This document shows, one piece after another, positions 5,695 to 6,327 of a stretch of 6,327 bases of DNA; position 1 is the stretch's first letter, and each line of letters starts with the position of its first letter. The translations under genes and the position numbers were made by a program. This DNA is from CAZGVW01 sp964529265 (GTDB taxonomy: Bacteria; Planctomycetota; Phycisphaerae; Phycisphaerales; UBA1924), in the NCBI GenBank assembly GCA_964529265.1, contig CAZGVW010000022.1, forward strand, positions 1 to 6,327, in the 5' to 3' direction. The notes below the pieces were generated by a model. That model was not told the DNA's origin and ran no database searches. It was given only the letters and a program-made list of their open reading frames with translations.

Positions 5695-6246
5695 ATGCCC
5701 ACGCCGCATCGAGCCATTGAAGCCCCGCTCTCTCCTGCCGAGCTCGCGCTGCGGTGGCGCGAGCTCCGCGACAACACGGCGTTCGAGGACCTCGCCGGAA
5801 AGATCGAACTCACCGAGTGGGGGGAGATCCTGATGACACCGGTCGGGAAGAGCCATGGTCTGGCCGCCATGCGGATCGGTGAGCGCCTGCGTGCGGCGCT
5901 GGGCGGCCAGGCGATGGCCGAGGTCGGCATCGCGACGCCGATTGGCGTGCGCGCGCCGGATGTGGCGTGGTGCTCCGATGACTGGCTCGCCGCGCATCCC
6001 GAGGAGCTGCCGCTCGCGTCGGCGCCCGAATTGTGCGTCGAGATCGTCTCGGCCTCGAATGCCCTTCCCAAGCTTCGCGAGAAAGCCATGGCCTACGTCC
6101 ACGCCGGCGCGCGCGAGGCCTGGCTCGTGCATCCCGAGAGCGCGCTCGTCGAGATCTACACGTCGGCCGGCCGGGCCGACTCCAGCAGCTTCCCGATCCG
6201 GCTCGAACGGCTGTTCGAGTCCGCACCGGATTCCGAGCCGCAGTAG
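5695..6246 (+). CDS. Uma2-family (DUF820) PD-(D/E)XK-like protein
   Basis: A 183-residue stand-alone protein of normal Uma2 length. Family landmarks, in residues from the ATG, are: GKIELTEWGEILMTPVGKSHG near 35-55; RAPDVAWCS with Asp89; APELCVEIVSASN with Glu116; a lysine-containing helix KLREKAMAYVHAGAREAWLVHP (Lys130 and Glu141); and a short C-terminal strand and tail. Asp89, Glu116 and Lys130 sit where the PD-(D/E)XK nuclease core residues lie in the family, so the fold and possibly metal-dependent nuclease activity are kept. The biological role of Uma2 proteins is mostly unknown, and many genomes carry multiple copies. I chose the ATG at 5695 over the in-frame GTG at 5668 because an extended -10 element lies between them and the GTG has only a weak AGGA upstream. 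It follows the lipoprotein pair by 75 nt but probably has its own promoter. No partner antitoxin or methylase is visible. Confidence 0.85.
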   Translation: MPTPHRAIEAPLSPAELALRWRELRDNTAFEDLAGKIELTEWGEILMTPVGKSHGLAAMRIGERLRAALGGQAMAEVGIATPIGVRAPDVAWCSDDWLAAHPEELPLASAPELCVEIVSASNALPKLREKAMAYVHAGAREAWLVHPESALVEIYTSAGRADSSSFPIRLERLFESAPDSEPQ

Positions 6247-6327
6247 GCCCCCGGAGGCACCGTCCAGGTGGTCTGGTAAGGACGCGACCGTGCCAGCGAC
6301 ACCGCCGAGCCGGACGCCGAACGCCCG

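Noticed and set aside
6247..6327. Possible minus-strand gene end entering from the right edge
   Set aside because: A minus-strand frame is open from the right edge to a stop near 6156, but it would overlap the Uma2 gene by about 90 nt and shows no family motif; too short to judge.

Overview
This is a high-GC bacterial window. The best guess at origin is Acidobacteriota (Vicinamibacteria-like). That rests on a co-transcribed SigX6-type ECF sigma factor and a membrane serine/threonine kinase with a TolB/WD40-like propeller, on proline-linked secreted lipoproteins carrying CarboxypepD_reg/PPC-like folds, and on a stand-alone Uma2-family protein. This is inference from gene content; there is no rRNA or other phylogenetic marker.

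Layout, left to right. (1) Positions 1-255 (+) hold the 3' end of an unrecognised, probably exported protein. (2) Positions 256-334 are a short convergent gap. It holds a perfect GC hairpin flanked by two copies of a 23-bp direct repeat, the right copy of which runs into the kinase stop codon. (3) On the minus strand, 3761 down to 335 is a two-gene operon: an ECF sigma factor, then a 952-aa kinase whose GTG start overlaps the sigma stop by 11 nt. (4) Positions 3762-3955 are a 194-nt divergent intergenic region with a cluster of alternating GAACC/GGTTC half-sites and a perfect Shine-Dalgarno. (5) On the plus strand, 3956-5619 holds two ATGA-coupled genes for predicted lipoproteins. The first has a carboxypeptidase-regulatory-like domain and a PPC-like domain. 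The second is made of two diverged copies of one ~110-aa domain. (6) Positions 5695-6246 (+) encode a Uma2-family (DUF820) PD-(D/E)XK-like protein, probably from its own promoter. (7) Positions 6247-6327 hold nothing I can support.

How the genes may work together (inference). The kinase has a cytoplasmic catalytic domain, one membrane helix and an extracytoplasmic propeller, so it looks like a sensor. The sigma factor belongs to a family lacking the usual acidic region 2.2 motif and lacking an anti-sigma gene here. That fits a scheme in which the kinase activates the sigma factor by phosphorylation. The divergent lipoprotein pair shares its upstream region with this pair and is a natural candidate for its target or surface ligand. 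The Uma2 gene and the left-end gene appear unrelated. The lipoprotein pair, with its duplicated unrecognised domain, is the least described part of the window.
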